Source: DATBLE01 sp046734335 (GTDB lineage: Bacteria; Actinomycetota; Thermoleophilia; Gaiellales; Gaiellaceae). Taken from it: a stretch of DNA of 61,298 nt. The notes beneath the pieces were generated by a model. That model had not been told where the DNA came from and searched no databases. It saw only the letters and a program-made list of their open reading frames with translations. The DNA is taken from contig JBKPRA010000022.1 in assembly GCA_046734335.1 (NCBI GenBank), positions 1-61,298 on the forward strand, written 5' to 3'. The position numbers and the translations under genes were made by a program. Below are positions 48,622-56,789 of the stretch, in pieces (position 1 is the first letter of the stretch; the number at the start of each line of letters is the position of its first letter).

Positions 48622-49350
48622 CTAGTCCCGCTCGGCGGGGAGACCGCGGGCGCACCAGTCGCTCCACGAACCCGGATAGAGCTTCGCGTCCGGCCGTCCG
48701 GCCTCGGAGAGCCGCAGGAGATCGACGCACGCCGTGATCCCAGAGCCGCAGTAGACGACGATCTCGTCGGCCTCGGCGATCTCGGCAGGCGGCTCGGACG
48801 CCTCGGCGTAGAACCAGTTCACCGCGCCCGGGATGCGGCCGGCGACCGGGTCGATCGGCTCGGCCTCTCCGCGGTAGCGCTCGGGCGAGCGGGCATCGAC
48901 CACGACCAGGCCGGGCTCGCCGAGCCGCGTCACCAGTTCGTCCGCGTCGATCGTGTCGCCCGAACGGGGCCGCGGGACGAACTCGCGCGGCTCGATTTCC
49001 TCCTCGCCGCCCCGCAGCGGTCCGAGCCAGGCGTCCAGCCCGCCGCGGAGCAGCGCGACGTCCTCGTGCCCGTAGTGGCGCAGAAGCCACCAGAGTCGGG
49101 CCGCGCCGCCTGCGCCGCCGTGGTCATAGGCGACGACGAACACGCCGTCGCCGATTCCCGCGCGATCCGCGGCGGCCGCGAAGTCCTTCTCGCGCGGCAG
49201 GGGATGACGCCCCTGCCCCTCGATCGAGAGGTCGGAGAGCTCGATACCGAGGAACGCCGCCCCAGGGACGTGCGCCTCGAGGTACAGGTCCCGGCCCGCC
49301 TCCCAGCGGTCGAGCTCATAGGCGCAGTCGACGAAGCGGTATTCGATCAG
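48622..49350 (-). CDS. Rhodanese-like sulfurtransferase (CTG start proposed)
   Basis: This two-domain thiosulfate/3-mercaptopyruvate-sulfurtransferase-like protein has 242 residues from the proposed CTG at 49350. An inactive N-terminal rhodanese domain (about 1-115: AHVPGAAFLGIELSDLS, VVAYDHGGAGGAARLWWLL) precedes an active domain with C201 in VVYCGSGITAC. No ATG, GTG or TTG occurs in frame until 49143, which would delete half of the first domain. CTG at 49350 overlaps the stop of the PPOX gene as CTGA, matching the four-base overlaps elsewhere in this operon. Last gene of the extended threonine operon. Confidence 0.75.
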   Translation of the reverse strand: MIEYRFVDCAYELDRWEAGRDLYLEAHVPGAAFLGIELSDLSIEGQGRHPLPREKDFAAAADRAGIGDGVFVVAYDHGGAGGAARLWWLLRHYGHEDVALLRGGLDAWLGPLRGGEEEIEPREFVPRPRSGDTIDADELVTRLGEPGLVVVDARSPERYRGEAEPIDPVAGRIPGAVNWFYAEASEPPAEIAEADEIVVYCGSGITACVDLLRLSEAGRPDAKLYPGSWSDWCARGLPAERD

Positions 49351-49958
49351 TAGAACCCTTCGCGGCGCGCGTACCGCTCTGCCCGCTCCGCGTCGTATGT
49401 GTTCGGATCGACGTCGGCTCCGACCGAACGCATCAGCTCACCCGAGGAAGGCAGCTCGGAGCGGTCGGCGTATCCTTCCGGATCCCAAAGCTTGGCGCGA
49501 AGGAACGCCTTCGGGCAGTGCGTGTATGCCTGGTCGACCTCGATCCGCAGGCCGAGCTTCGGCACCTTGCCCTCGACCGCGCACGGCTCGAGCAGGTCTG
49601 GATCCTCGACGATCGTCGCCCGCCCGTTCACGCGGAAGGTGTCGCTGATGCCCGGGATGATGAAGATCAGGGCGACGTGCGGGTTCTCGAGCACGTTCCT
49701 GAAGGAGTCGGCCAGCCGGTTCCCCGGCCGGTCGGGCAGAAGGAGCGTTCGTTCGTCCAGCACCTTGACGAAGCCCGCTGGGTCTCCGCGCGGCGAGACG
49801 TCGCAGGTCCCGTCCGCCGCCGAGGTTGCGAGGCAGAGGAACGGCGATCGCTCGACGAACTGTCGGGTGAGCTCGTTGAGCCGGTTGGTGATCTTCGCCT
49901 GCACGACCGCCGACGGCTCGCCGAGAGTCGCGCGCAGGGTGTCCTCGGCCGAGATCAT
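49347..49958 (-). CDS. Pyridoxamine 5'-phosphate oxidase-like (PPOX) flavoprotein
   Basis: This 203-residue split-barrel protein of the PPOX-type FMN or F420 family (MSMEG_1061-like) contains SPFLCLATSAADGTCDVSPRGDPAGFVKVLDERTLLLPDRPGNRLADSFRNVLENPHVALIFIIPG. The family reduces or oxidises small molecules with FMN or F420; no substrate can be given. ATG at 49958 overlaps the kinase stop as ATGA. A much longer upstream frame is only read-through over the kinase gene. Confidence 0.85.
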   Translation of the reverse strand: MISAEDTLRATLGEPSAVVQAKITNRLNELTRQFVERSPFLCLATSAADGTCDVSPRGDPAGFVKVLDERTLLLPDRPGNRLADSFRNVLENPHVALIFIIPGISDTFRVNGRATIVEDPDLLEPCAVEGKVPKLGLRIEVDQAYTHCPKAFLRAKLWDPEGYADRSELPSSGELMRSVGADVDPNTYDAERAERYARREGFY

Positions 49959-50755
49959 CCCAAAGAGCCTATCTCGGAGAACATCCGCACCAGCTCCACT
50001 TCGCCGGGGAAGTACAGGCCGTCCGTGCCCCACGCCAGGTGCTTCGCTAGTCCCCACAGCCGGATCCGCTCGCGTTCGCATCCGAGCCGCTCGGAGAGGA
50101 AGTCGATCCGCCGCCGGATCTGCGCGACCGTGATCGTCCCCGCCGCGCCGAGGTCGCGCACGGCCGGCACGGCGTCGTAGGCAGGCTCGGCGACGATTGG
50201 CTTCGAATCTATGGCAAGCCACGGCTCGCGCTCCGCCCGCAGCAGGTTGCCGCCGTGTAGATCCTGGTGGCACAGGACGAGTTGCTCCTGCGACGGCGGC
50301 AGCATTCGCAGCGCATCGAGCGCCTCGTCGAGGAGTCGTTGCTCGTACGGTCGCCCGTGCCGCTCTCGGTCGCGCGGCAGCTCCTCGATCCAGTGCCCTG
50401 CCACGGCGTCGATCCGCCGCCAAGGGACGTCATCCGAGGGCGGGCGCCACAGCCGCTCGAGCGCCGACGCGATCGCTTCCAGCGCTGCGTCGTCATACGC
50501 GCGACCGAGCGGCCTCCCCGGCACGCACCGCTCGATCAGATACGCACGCGACTCGGGATCGCAGTCGATCAGCCGCACGGCGCCCCGCCCGTCCCACAAG
50601 CGAAGCGCCTCCGGCTCCTGCACGCTCTCGACGTCGTCGTCGACCGGGATCTTCAGCACAGCTTCCGTCCCGTCGGCCAGACGGACCGGTGCGACCAGTT
50701 TCGAGAACGGCGCCTCGAACGGGTCGCCGACCTCCAACTCCCAGGGAAGCTTCAG
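49955..50755 (-). CDS. Aminoglycoside phosphotransferase-like small-molecule kinase
   Basis: This protein-kinase-like fold protein has 266 residues from CTG 50755, or 260 from TTG 50737. Family segments are VLKIP with the ATP lysine near the start, then the catalytic loop CHQDLHGGNLLRAE and metal-binding PWLAIDSKP, as in streptomycin 6-kinase relatives. Such kinases phosphorylate antibiotics, hexoses or amino alcohols; next to homoserine kinase a metabolic role is as likely as resistance. CTG at 50755 overlaps the thrB stop as CTGA and yields the LPWELEVGDPF N-terminus that fits the family. Confidence 0.8.
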   Translation of the reverse strand: MKLPWELEVGDPFEAPFSKLVAPVRLADGTEAVLKIPVDDDVESVQEPEALRLWDGRGAVRLIDCDPESRAYLIERCVPGRPLGRAYDDAALEAIASALERLWRPPSDDVPWRRIDAVAGHWIEELPRDRERHGRPYEQRLLDEALDALRMLPPSQEQLVLCHQDLHGGNLLRAEREPWLAIDSKPIVAEPAYDAVPAVRDLGAAGTITVAQIRRRIDFLSERLGCERERIRLWGLAKHLAWGTDGLYFPGEVELVRMFSEIGSLG

Positions 50756-51561
50756 TGGGCGCCTTCGGCCGACACCGACAGCGCCAGCACCGTCTCGGCG
50801 GGGAAGCGCGTAGCCAGCTCGGCGGCGCAGGCCTCGGCGTCCTGGGCCCAGGCGATGACGGTCGGACCGGATCCCGAGAGCGTTACCCCGACGGCGCCGA
50901 CGGGCATGTCCGCGCGGATCGCGTCGAGGAGGGACGACGGCCGGTAGGGCTCGTGGAGGCGATCCTCGAACGCGGCCGCAAGCAGGCGGGCATCGCCGCG
51001 CGAGACGCCGGCTCCGAGCAGCGCCGCACGCGCGACGTTGAATGCCGCATCGGCGTGCGGCACCTCCGACGGCAGCGCGTCCCGAGCCTCTGCCGTCCGT
51101 ACGAGCTCCCGTGGGATCACCGCCACGGGTGTGAGCGGCAGCGTGTCCGCGAGCCGCTCAACCCGCCCCGCCCAGGTGAGGCAACACCCGCCGGCCAGGC
51201 AGGCTGCGAGGTTGTCGGAGTGACCCTCGAGCGGCCCGCCCCGCGCGAGCAGATCCTCGAGCTCGATCTGCTCTCCCGACCACTTCGCCGCCGCGACCAA
51301 CCCGAGCGCGATCGTCGCCGCGCTCGAGCCGAGGCCGCGCGCGCGAGGGATCCGCTCCGACCACGAGAACGACAGCCCTTCGGGCGAGGCGACCAGCCCG
51401 AACGCCCGGATGCCGATGTGCGTCGGGTCGGGCGGTTCGTCCCCGCCCTCGGTCACCTCGACGTCGTTCCAGAGGTCGAGGGCGACGGCGGCGCAGTCGA
51501 AGCCCGGTCCGAGGTTGGCAGTGGTGGCCGGTGCGCGCGTCTTGACGGCTTGGCCTCTCAC
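50752..51561 (-). CDS. thrB: Homoserine kinase
   Basis: This 269-residue GHMP kinase phosphorylates L-homoserine in threonine synthesis. It shows the N-terminal APATTANLGPGFDCAAVAL, the phosphate loop RARGLGSSAAT and the late VTLSGSGPTVIAWA motif, all diagnostic of ThrB. GHMP motif 2 is intact. Overlaps thrC by four bases. The start context and order hom-thrC-thrB are the usual actinobacterial arrangement. Confidence 0.95.
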   Translation of the reverse strand: MRGQAVKTRAPATTANLGPGFDCAAVALDLWNDVEVTEGGDEPPDPTHIGIRAFGLVASPEGLSFSWSERIPRARGLGSSAATIALGLVAAAKWSGEQIELEDLLARGGPLEGHSDNLAACLAGGCCLTWAGRVERLADTLPLTPVAVIPRELVRTAEARDALPSEVPHADAAFNVARAALLGAGVSRGDARLLAAAFEDRLHEPYRPSSLLDAIRADMPVGAVGVTLSGSGPTVIAWAQDAEACAAELATRFPAETVLALSVSAEGAH

Positions 51562-52406
51562 AGCCGTTCGACCGCTTCGGGATCCTTCAGCCCATGGCCG
51601 GTGAGGACACAGACGACGCGCCCCTCCGGCCGGGCCCGAGCCACCCCGGCCACCCCCGCTGCCGAGGCCGGCTCACAGAACAGCCCTTCCAGCCGTGCGA
51701 TCGCCGACCACCACTCGAGCAGCTCGGCATCGCTCACGGTGACGACCTCCGCGGCGGCCTCGACCTGCTCGCGGTGGACGGGAGAGACGATCCGGATCGC
51801 CGAGCCGACGGTCGTTGCGCGCTCGGCGGACTGCACCGAGACCAGCCGCGGCGTGCCCGCTGCCGCCTCCGCGAAGCCGCGCGCGTAGGCAGCCGTGTTG
51901 CCGCCTCCCCCGTACGGCAGCGCGAGCACATCGGGTGCCGCACCCAGCTGCTCGACGACCTCGCGTGCCGCAGTCGCCTGCCCCTCGATGCGGTCCGGAT
52001 TGATCGAGTTGACGTTGACCCACCCTTCGTCGTCCGCCAGTCGGCGGGCAAGCGCGTGCGCGTCGTCGAACGAGCCCTCGACCTCCCGGAGCTCCGCCCC
52101 GGCCGCGACTACCTGGACGAGTTTCCCCCGCGCCACGGCGCCGGCTGGGACGAGGACCAGCGCCGGCAGTCCGGCGCGGGCGGCATAGGCGGCGGCGGAT
52201 GCCGCGGTATTGCCCGTGGAGGCGCAGATGACGCCGCGGGCTCCGCTCTCGGCGGCGCGGCCGACAGCGAGCGCCATGCCGCGGTCCTTGAAGCTCCCGG
52301 TCGGATTGGCTCCTTCCCACTTCAGCCAGAGCTGGCAGCCGAGCCGCTCCGACAACCGCGGCGCGGGAACGAGCGGCGTACGGCCCTCGCCGAGCGTCAG
52401 CGTCAC
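51558..52406 (-). CDS. thrC: Threonine synthase
   Basis: This 282-residue PLP enzyme converts O-phosphohomoserine to threonine. Schiff-base lysine is in NPTGSFKDRGM; CASTGNTAASAAAYAARAGL and LPYGGGGNTAAYARGFAEAA bind phosphate and cofactor. It is about 25-60 residues shorter at the N-terminus than typical bacterial ThrC, beginning just before LGEGRTPLVPAPRLSERLG. GTG at 52406 overlaps the hom stop as GTGA, so this short start is favoured; the open frame continues upstream only in hom read-through. Confidence 0.93.
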   Translation of the reverse strand: MTLTLGEGRTPLVPAPRLSERLGCQLWLKWEGANPTGSFKDRGMALAVGRAAESGARGVICASTGNTAASAAAYAARAGLPALVLVPAGAVARGKLVQVVAAGAELREVEGSFDDAHALARRLADDEGWVNVNSINPDRIEGQATAAREVVEQLGAAPDVLALPYGGGGNTAAYARGFAEAAAGTPRLVSVQSAERATTVGSAIRIVSPVHREQVEAAAEVVTVSDAELLEWWSAIARLEGLFCEPASAAGVAGVARARPEGRVVCVLTGHGLKDPEAVERL

Positions 52407-53701
52407 GCCCACCCGAGCTCCGCAACGCCGCGGTCGGAGACGACCGGTAGCGCGGACGCGGAGCCACGCGTCTCGTCGAGGCCGTCGATCTCGGCCAGCG
52501 CTTCGCCCAGCCTTCCGGCCGGAGCCTCGTGCGTGACCACGTGGAGCGTGGCGCTGTCCTCTCCCTGCTGCTGGACGAGCCGTGCGACCGAGACACCGTG
52601 CGCCGCGAGGCTCGACGCGACCAGCGCGAGCACGCCCGGGCGGTCGGCAACCTCCACCCGCAGATAGAACGGCGAGGAGACGTCGCCCTCGGGCAGCCGC
52701 TCCAGAGTTCGCCAGCATGCGTCGTTCTGGAGAAATCCGGTGCCGGTCGTACCGACGATCGTGACCATGTCCGCGACCACGGCCGACGCTGTTTCGATCC
52801 CGCCGGCGCCGGGCCCCTCGAGCGTGATCTCACGAATCGCGTCGCCCTGCAGCATGACGGCGTTGAACGCGCCCTCGACCGCGGCCAGTGGGTGGCCCCG
52901 GTCGACCAGAGCAGGCCCGACCCGGACATCCCAGCGCTCGTCGACCAGCGAGGCGGCGCCCACCAACCGGACGACCATCCCCATCTCGCGGGCGGCGGCG
53001 ACGTCCTCCGGCGCGACCCGCTCGAGCCCGACGTACGCGACGTCGTCGAAGGTGACCCGGGACCCGAAGGCGACGGTCGCCAGAATCGCCATCTTCGCCG
53101 CGGCGTCCTTGCCGGAGACGTCCTCGGTCGGGTCGGCCTCGGCAAAGCCGAGTCGCTGAGCCTCGGCGAGCGCGGCCTCGTAGGACGATCCACGCTCCAT
53201 CTCGGTGAGGACGAAATTGGTGGTTCCGTTCACGATGCCGAGGACGCGGTGGACGTTCGAGACGACGAGCGCCTCGCGCAGCACCTTGACGACGGGAATG
53301 GCGGCGCAGACCGAGGCCTCGAAGCGCAGCTGTACGCCGCGTTCGGCGGCCGCGGCGAAGAGCTCCGCGCCGCGGGCGGCGACGAGCTGCTTGTTGGCGG
53401 TGACGACCGACTTCCCGGCGCGCAGCAGCTCCAGCACGTGGTCGCCGGCAGGTTGGAGACCGCCCATCACCTCGGCAACGACGGCTATCCCGGGGTCGTC
53501 GCGAATCGCGGCGAAGTCGGTTGTGACCTCGACGTCCGACCCACGCTCCCTTGCGCCGTCGCGCACGAGCGCGCGCACGACCCGCAGGCGGTGGCCGGTC
53601 GCCCGCTCGATGTCGGCGGCCTGGTCGCGCAGAAGCCGGTCGACGGCGGAGCCGACGGTCCCGTAGCCGAGCAGGGCAACCGGAACGTCGACGGACACCA
53701 T
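52403..53701 (-). CDS. hom: Homoserine dehydrogenase with ACT domain
   Basis: This 432-residue enzyme reduces aspartate semialdehyde to homoserine. NAD(P) fold ALLGYGTVGSAVDRLL, catalytic region GIVNGTTNFVLTEMERG with the DH signature AEADPTEDVSGKDAAAKMAILA, and a C-terminal ACT domain (about 350-425) for threonine feedback. It heads the operon hom-thrC-thrB-kinase-PPOX-rhodanese. ATG at 53701 follows TAGCGT at six bases. No aspartate kinase or asd gene is in the window. Confidence 0.95.
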   Translation of the reverse strand: MVSVDVPVALLGYGTVGSAVDRLLRDQAADIERATGHRLRVVRALVRDGARERGSDVEVTTDFAAIRDDPGIAVVAEVMGGLQPAGDHVLELLRAGKSVVTANKQLVAARGAELFAAAAERGVQLRFEASVCAAIPVVKVLREALVVSNVHRVLGIVNGTTNFVLTEMERGSSYEAALAEAQRLGFAEADPTEDVSGKDAAAKMAILATVAFGSRVTFDDVAYVGLERVAPEDVAAAREMGMVVRLVGAASLVDERWDVRVGPALVDRGHPLAAVEGAFNAVMLQGDAIREITLEGPGAGGIETASAVVADMVTIVGTTGTGFLQNDACWRTLERLPEGDVSSPFYLRVEVADRPGVLALVASSLAAHGVSVARLVQQQGEDSATLHVVTHEAPAGRLGEALAEIDGLDETRGSASALPVVSDRGVAELGWA

Positions 53702-53707
53702 GCACCG

Positions 53708-53713
53708 ACGCTA
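53708..53713 (-). promoter_or_regulatory. -10 box TAGCGT of the threonine operon
   Basis: Reading leftwards, TAGCGT is followed by CGGTGC and ATG at 53701. Same hexamer and spacing as two other minus-strand operons; no leader peptide or attenuator is possible with so short a leader. Confidence 0.6.
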
Positions 53714-53801
53714 TCGAAGTCGCGAGCCGTGCGTCCGCTTCCCTGCAGAGTCGATACCGGCCCGACCGAGCCCTGATCCCTTCGTCCCGACCCCCCGGTT
53801 C

Positions 53802-53829
53802 CATTCCCCCACCCCGGGGTGGGGGAATG
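53802..53829. promoter_or_regulatory. Perfect 28-bp palindrome between hom and dinB
   Basis: CATTCCCCCACCCC (53802-53815) is followed directly by its exact complement in reverse, giving 14-bp arms with no spacer. It lies about 90 bases from each of the divergent starts. Together with the preceding C-run the minus strand also has four G-runs and could form a quadruplex-like fold. Role unknown: operator, nucleoid-protein site or repeat element. Confidence 0.6.
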
Positions 53830-53898
53830 ACCCCTCTCCCCTACGGCGATCGTGACAAGGATCCACGCACGCGGCTGTGTCGGTTCCGCGCCAATTTC

Positions 53899-53904
53899 TA
53901 CTCT
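53899..53904 (+). promoter_or_regulatory. -10 box TACTCT of dinB
   Basis: TACTCT ends eight bases before GTG at 53913. No LexA-type (GAACnnnnGTTC) box is seen in the 211-base gap, so SOS control is not supported by sequence. Confidence 0.4.
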
Positions 53905-53912
53905 TGGTGGCG

Positions 53913-54965
53913 GTGATCGTTGCGCACCTCGACCTCGATGCCTTCTTCGCCGCCGTCGAGCAGCTCGAGGATCCGTCCCTGCGCCGCCGGCCGCTCGTGG
54001 TCGGGGGCGATCCGAAGGGCCGCGGCGTGGTCGCGACCGCGAACTACATCGCGCGCCGTCACGGCATCCATTCGGCGATGAGCTGTGCGGAGGCCTTGCG
54101 ACGTTGCCCGGACGCCGTCTTCATCCGCCCGCGCCACAGCCTCTACCGCGAGTACTCGCGGGCGGTCTGGGCAACCGTGCGCGAGGTCGTCCCGACCGTC
54201 GAGCAGACCGGGATCGACGAGGGCTACCTCGACCTGGGGGAGATCGCGGCCGACTTCCTCGCCGCCCGCAAGCTCGCCGAGGCGGTGCAGTCGGCCGTCC
54301 GCGGCGCAACCTCGTTGACCTGCTCACTCGGCGTCGCCACCTGCAAGGTGGTCGCGAAGGTGGCATCCGACCGGCGCAAGCCCGGCGGCCTCACGGTCGT
54401 TCGCCCCGGCCGTGAGGCCGCGTTCCTCGCGCCCTTCGAGATCCGGCTCCTCCCCGGGGTCGGGCCCCGGGCGGAGGAGCGCCTGCGTGCGACGGGCGTG
54501 GCGACAATCGGCGCCCTCGCCGACGTCGACGACACCGCTCTGCGGCGACTGCTCCCGGGCAAGGTCGGTCTGATGCTCCGCGATCGCGCACGGGGAATCG
54601 ACGAACGTGGACTTGAGACCCAGGTCGAGCGCATCTCGATCTCGACCGAGGAGACCTTCGAGCGCGACATCGACGACCGCGAGCAGCTGCACGCCGAGCT
54701 GCGCCGCATGGCCGGCCGGCTCGGCGAGCACCTCGTCCGGACGGGCCAGGCCGGACGGACGATCACGACCAAGGTGCGCTACCCGGACTTCGCCATCCGT
54801 AGCCGCTCCTCGACGGTCGTGGCGGGGCTCGACGACGGCACGGCCATCGGCGACATCGCCTGTGCGCTCCTCGACCGTGCTCTCGCCGACCGGCCGCCGC
54901 CGCTACGGCTCGTCGGAATCGGAATCTCGAACCTCGAACCGTTCCGACAGCTCGCGCTCCACTAG
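53913..54965 (+). CDS. dinB: DNA polymerase IV (Y family)
   Basis: This 350-residue translesion polymerase has catalytic acids D7 in HLDLDAFFAAVE, and D102-E103 in GIDEGYLDL, intact. The nucleotide-binding YSRAVWATVREVVP, the thumb helix-hairpin-helix (LPGVGPRAEERLRATG) and a little-finger domain (about 240-340) follow. The C-terminal beta-clamp motif is not obvious at the end. Three in-frame starts compete (GTG 53907, GTG 53913, TTG 53904); 53913 best fits the -10 box. Its TAG stop overlaps the convergent dehydrogenase stop in CTAG. Confidence 0.93.
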   Translation: MIVAHLDLDAFFAAVEQLEDPSLRRRPLVVGGDPKGRGVVATANYIARRHGIHSAMSCAEALRRCPDAVFIRPRHSLYREYSRAVWATVREVVPTVEQTGIDEGYLDLGEIAADFLAARKLAEAVQSAVRGATSLTCSLGVATCKVVAKVASDRRKPGGLTVVRPGREAAFLAPFEIRLLPGVGPRAEERLRATGVATIGALADVDDTALRRLLPGKVGLMLRDRARGIDERGLETQVERISISTEETFERDIDDREQLHAELRRMAGRLGEHLVRTGQAGRTITTKVRYPDFAIRSRSSTVVAGLDDGTAIGDIACALLDRALADRPPPLRLVGIGISNLEPFRQLALH

Positions 54966-55768
54966 CCACGCGGCCGCAGCTGCTGCAGCACATCACGTAG
55001 GTCGGAGTCGGCGTCCTCGGGCGCGACCGCGCCGAGCGGCGTCCTCGCGATCTCGGCCCAGATCTCTCCCATCGCCTTGAACAGCCCTGTGTCGAGCCCG
55101 GCGTCGGCCTGCGCCGCGCTGATCTCGTGCATCTCCCCGACGTATCGGTCCGCCTTCGCCGCCGATCGAGAGATCCGCCGGCCCGCGTCGTCGGCGAGCC
55201 CGCCGAGATCCAACAGGACGTGCTCGACCACGCCGTAGTGATCCGCTGCGCGCAGCGCCTGCGTGAGCAGCGCGATCGACCCCTTGTACACCGACGCCGT
55301 GCTCATCTTCACCGCCGACGCCGCGCCGACCTCCTCGCTGACCACGACCACCTCGATGCCGTCGAACGGCAGCGCCGCGACCTCCGACGCCCGCGGGCCG
55401 GAGAGGTAGATCCTCGTGGTGCCGAGATTCCACGGCGGTGGCCCCGAGATCGAGCCGTCGGCTTCGTCGGAGATCCGCCGCGCCGTTGCGGGGGACACGG
55501 CATTGAGATCGACCAGAAGGCGTGCCGCGGCCACGTCCGCCGCGACTGTCTCGGCCTGGTCGGGCGGGACGATCGAGAGGATGACGTCGCCGGCGGCGAT
55601 CACATCGGCGAGGCTTGGCAGGAGCTCCAGCTGTGCCGCCTGCGCCAACCGCGCGGTTCGATCGCTGCGTCCGGCCACTGTCGCCACCACATGCGCTCCG
55701 CCGCGCAGCAAGGCAGCGCCGACGGCGCTGCCCATCGTGCCGGGGCTGACGATGCCCACGGTCGTCAT
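54962..55768 (-). CDS. NAD(P)-dependent dehydrogenase with DUF1932 C-terminal domain
   Basis: This 268-residue protein of the 6-phosphogluconate/3-hydroxyisobutyrate dehydrogenase superfamily opens with TTVGIVSPGTMGSAVGAALLRGG and has the conserved catalytic lysine region SAVKMSTASVYKGSIALLTQAL, then the DUF1932 helical domain (about 180-262). It probably oxidises a short 2- or 3-hydroxyacid or reduces an imine; the substrate is unknown. Monocistronic, with a TACCGT box eight bases before the ATG. Confidence 0.87.
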   Translation of the reverse strand: MTTVGIVSPGTMGSAVGAALLRGGAHVVATVAGRSDRTARLAQAAQLELLPSLADVIAAGDVILSIVPPDQAETVAADVAAARLLVDLNAVSPATARRISDEADGSISGPPPWNLGTTRIYLSGPRASEVAALPFDGIEVVVVSEEVGAASAVKMSTASVYKGSIALLTQALRAADHYGVVEHVLLDLGGLADDAGRRISRSAAKADRYVGEMHEISAAQADAGLDTGLFKAMGEIWAEIARTPLGAVAPEDADSDLRDVLQQLRPRG

Positions 55769-55776
55769 CGCCGCAA

Positions 55777-55782
55777 ACGGTA
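55777..55782 (-). promoter_or_regulatory. -10 box TACCGT of the DUF1932 dehydrogenase gene
   Basis: Reading leftwards, TACCGT is followed by eight bases and ATG at 55768. It lies 18 bases from the opposite-facing box of the DUF4232 gene, so the two promoters probably compete. Confidence 0.45.
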
Positions 55783-55799
55783 GTCGCTCGTCACCGGGC

Positions 55800-55805
55800 T
55801 ACAGT
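55800..55805 (+). promoter_or_regulatory. -10 box TACAGT of the DUF4232 gene
   Basis: TACAGT ends six bases before GTG at 55812. The spacer CCGGAG resembles a ribosome-binding site but directly abuts the start codon, so a leaderless message is the better reading. Confidence 0.5.
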
Positions 55806-55811
55806 CCGGAG

Positions 55812-56333
55812 GTGGTCGCACCGTCGCACTGGGTCTTCGCCGCCGCCGGCGTGGCCGCCCTCGCTCTGGCCGGCGGTGGCTCCACAGCGCCGAGCGTACC
55901 GTGCGGCGGAGCGCAGCTCGCCGGGACATTCGCGGTGATTCCGGGAAGCGCAGGCGCCGGAAACATCGTCTACTCGCTGCGCATTCGACGTCTCTCCGGC
56001 CTGACCTGCTTCGTCTACGGCGTGCCGCGCCTCCGGCTCCTCGACCGGCTTCGGCGGCCGCAGCCGACGAAGGTGACACGCGCCGTCCGGCCTGGACTGA
56101 CGGCCGTGCGGGTGTCGCTGCGTCCCGGGCGCGGGGCCAGGGCGACCGCCCGCTTCTCCCCGGACATCCCGGGCGTCGGCGAGCCGCTGATCGGCGCGCA
56201 GTGCGAGCGACGCTCCTACTTCGTGCGGGTGACGCCGCGGCCCGGAGGCGGCACGTTCGTCGCCCCGATCCGCCCACCTACGCCGGTCTGCGAGCACGGC
56301 AGTCTGTCGGTCAGCGTGTTCTCACCGGCGTAA
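55812..56333 (+). CDS. Secreted DUF4232-like protein
   Basis: This 173-residue exported protein has a short hydrophobic N-terminus (WVFAAAGVAALALAGGG). A DUF4232-like beta domain follows, with PCGGAQLAGTFAVIPGSAGAGNIVYSLRIRRLSGLTCFVYGVPRL and cysteines that may pair (C at about 31, 66, 137 and 165). The function of the domain is unknown; in actinobacteria it occurs in exported and lipoproteins. No lipobox is seen. The longer open frame upstream belongs to the opposite strand's shadow. Its 3' end overlaps the convergent 2Fe-2S subunit gene by 12 bp. Confidence 0.75.
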   Translation: MVAPSHWVFAAAGVAALALAGGGSTAPSVPCGGAQLAGTFAVIPGSAGAGNIVYSLRIRRLSGLTCFVYGVPRLRLLDRLRRPQPTKVTRAVRPGLTAVRVSLRPGRGARATARFSPDIPGVGEPLIGAQCERRSYFVRVTPRPGGGTFVAPIRPPTPVCEHGSLSVSVFSPA

Positions 56334-56789
56334 CATCTCGGCGGCCGCCAGGATCGAGTCCACGATCGGCGCGTAGCCCGTGCAGCGGCAGAGGTTGCCG
56401 GCCAGCTCAGACCGGACCTCCGCCTCGGTCGGCTCCGGGTTCTGCTCCAGCAAGAACACGGCGGACATCAGGATCCCGGGAGTGCAGAACCCGCACTGGA
56501 GGCCGAAGTTCTCGTGGAACGCCTGCTGGAGCGGGTGCAGCGTCGCGCCGTCGGCGAGCGACTCCACCGTCTGGATTTCGCGACCGTCGGCCTGAAGCGC
56601 CAGGGTCAGGCACGACCGCGCGGGCCGGCCGTCGAGCAGCACGGTGCACGCACCGCAGACTCCGTGCTCGCAGCCGACGTGCGTGCCGTAGAGCGACAGC
56701 TCGTGACGAAGGAAGTCCGAAAGCAGGAGTCGCGGCTCGACCCGACACTGGTGCCGAGCGCCGTTCACGGTGACCTCGACTTCGATCAC
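56322..56789 (-). CDS. Molybdenum hydroxylase 2Fe-2S subunit (second system)
   Basis: This 155-residue two-cluster subunit has all eight cysteines kept: C40, C45, C48, C60 (GCEHGVCGAC) and C99, C102, C134, C136 (QCGFCTPG, CRCTGY). Last gene of an operon ordered hydantoinase B, large, FAD, 2Fe-2S, the reverse of the first molybdenum hydroxylase's M-S-L order. GTG at 56789 overlaps the FAD-subunit stop. Confidence 0.95.
   Translation of the reverse strand: MIEVEVTVNGARHQCRVEPRLLLSDFLRHELSLYGTHVGCEHGVCGACTVLLDGRPARSCLTLALQADGREIQTVESLADGATLHPLQQAFHENFGLQCGFCTPGILMSAVFLLEQNPEPTEAEVRSELAGNLCRCTGYAPIVDSILAAAEMLRR

Noticed and set aside
49955..50755. Streptomycin resistance gene
   Set aside because: Only the general kinase fold motifs match; its place in the threonine operon makes a metabolic substrate equally likely, so no resistance claim is made.
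53702..53912. An SOS (LexA) box for dinB
   Set aside because: No GAACnnnnGTTC-type or other recognisable LexA palindrome is present in the gap; the only strong palindrome there is the C/G-run one.
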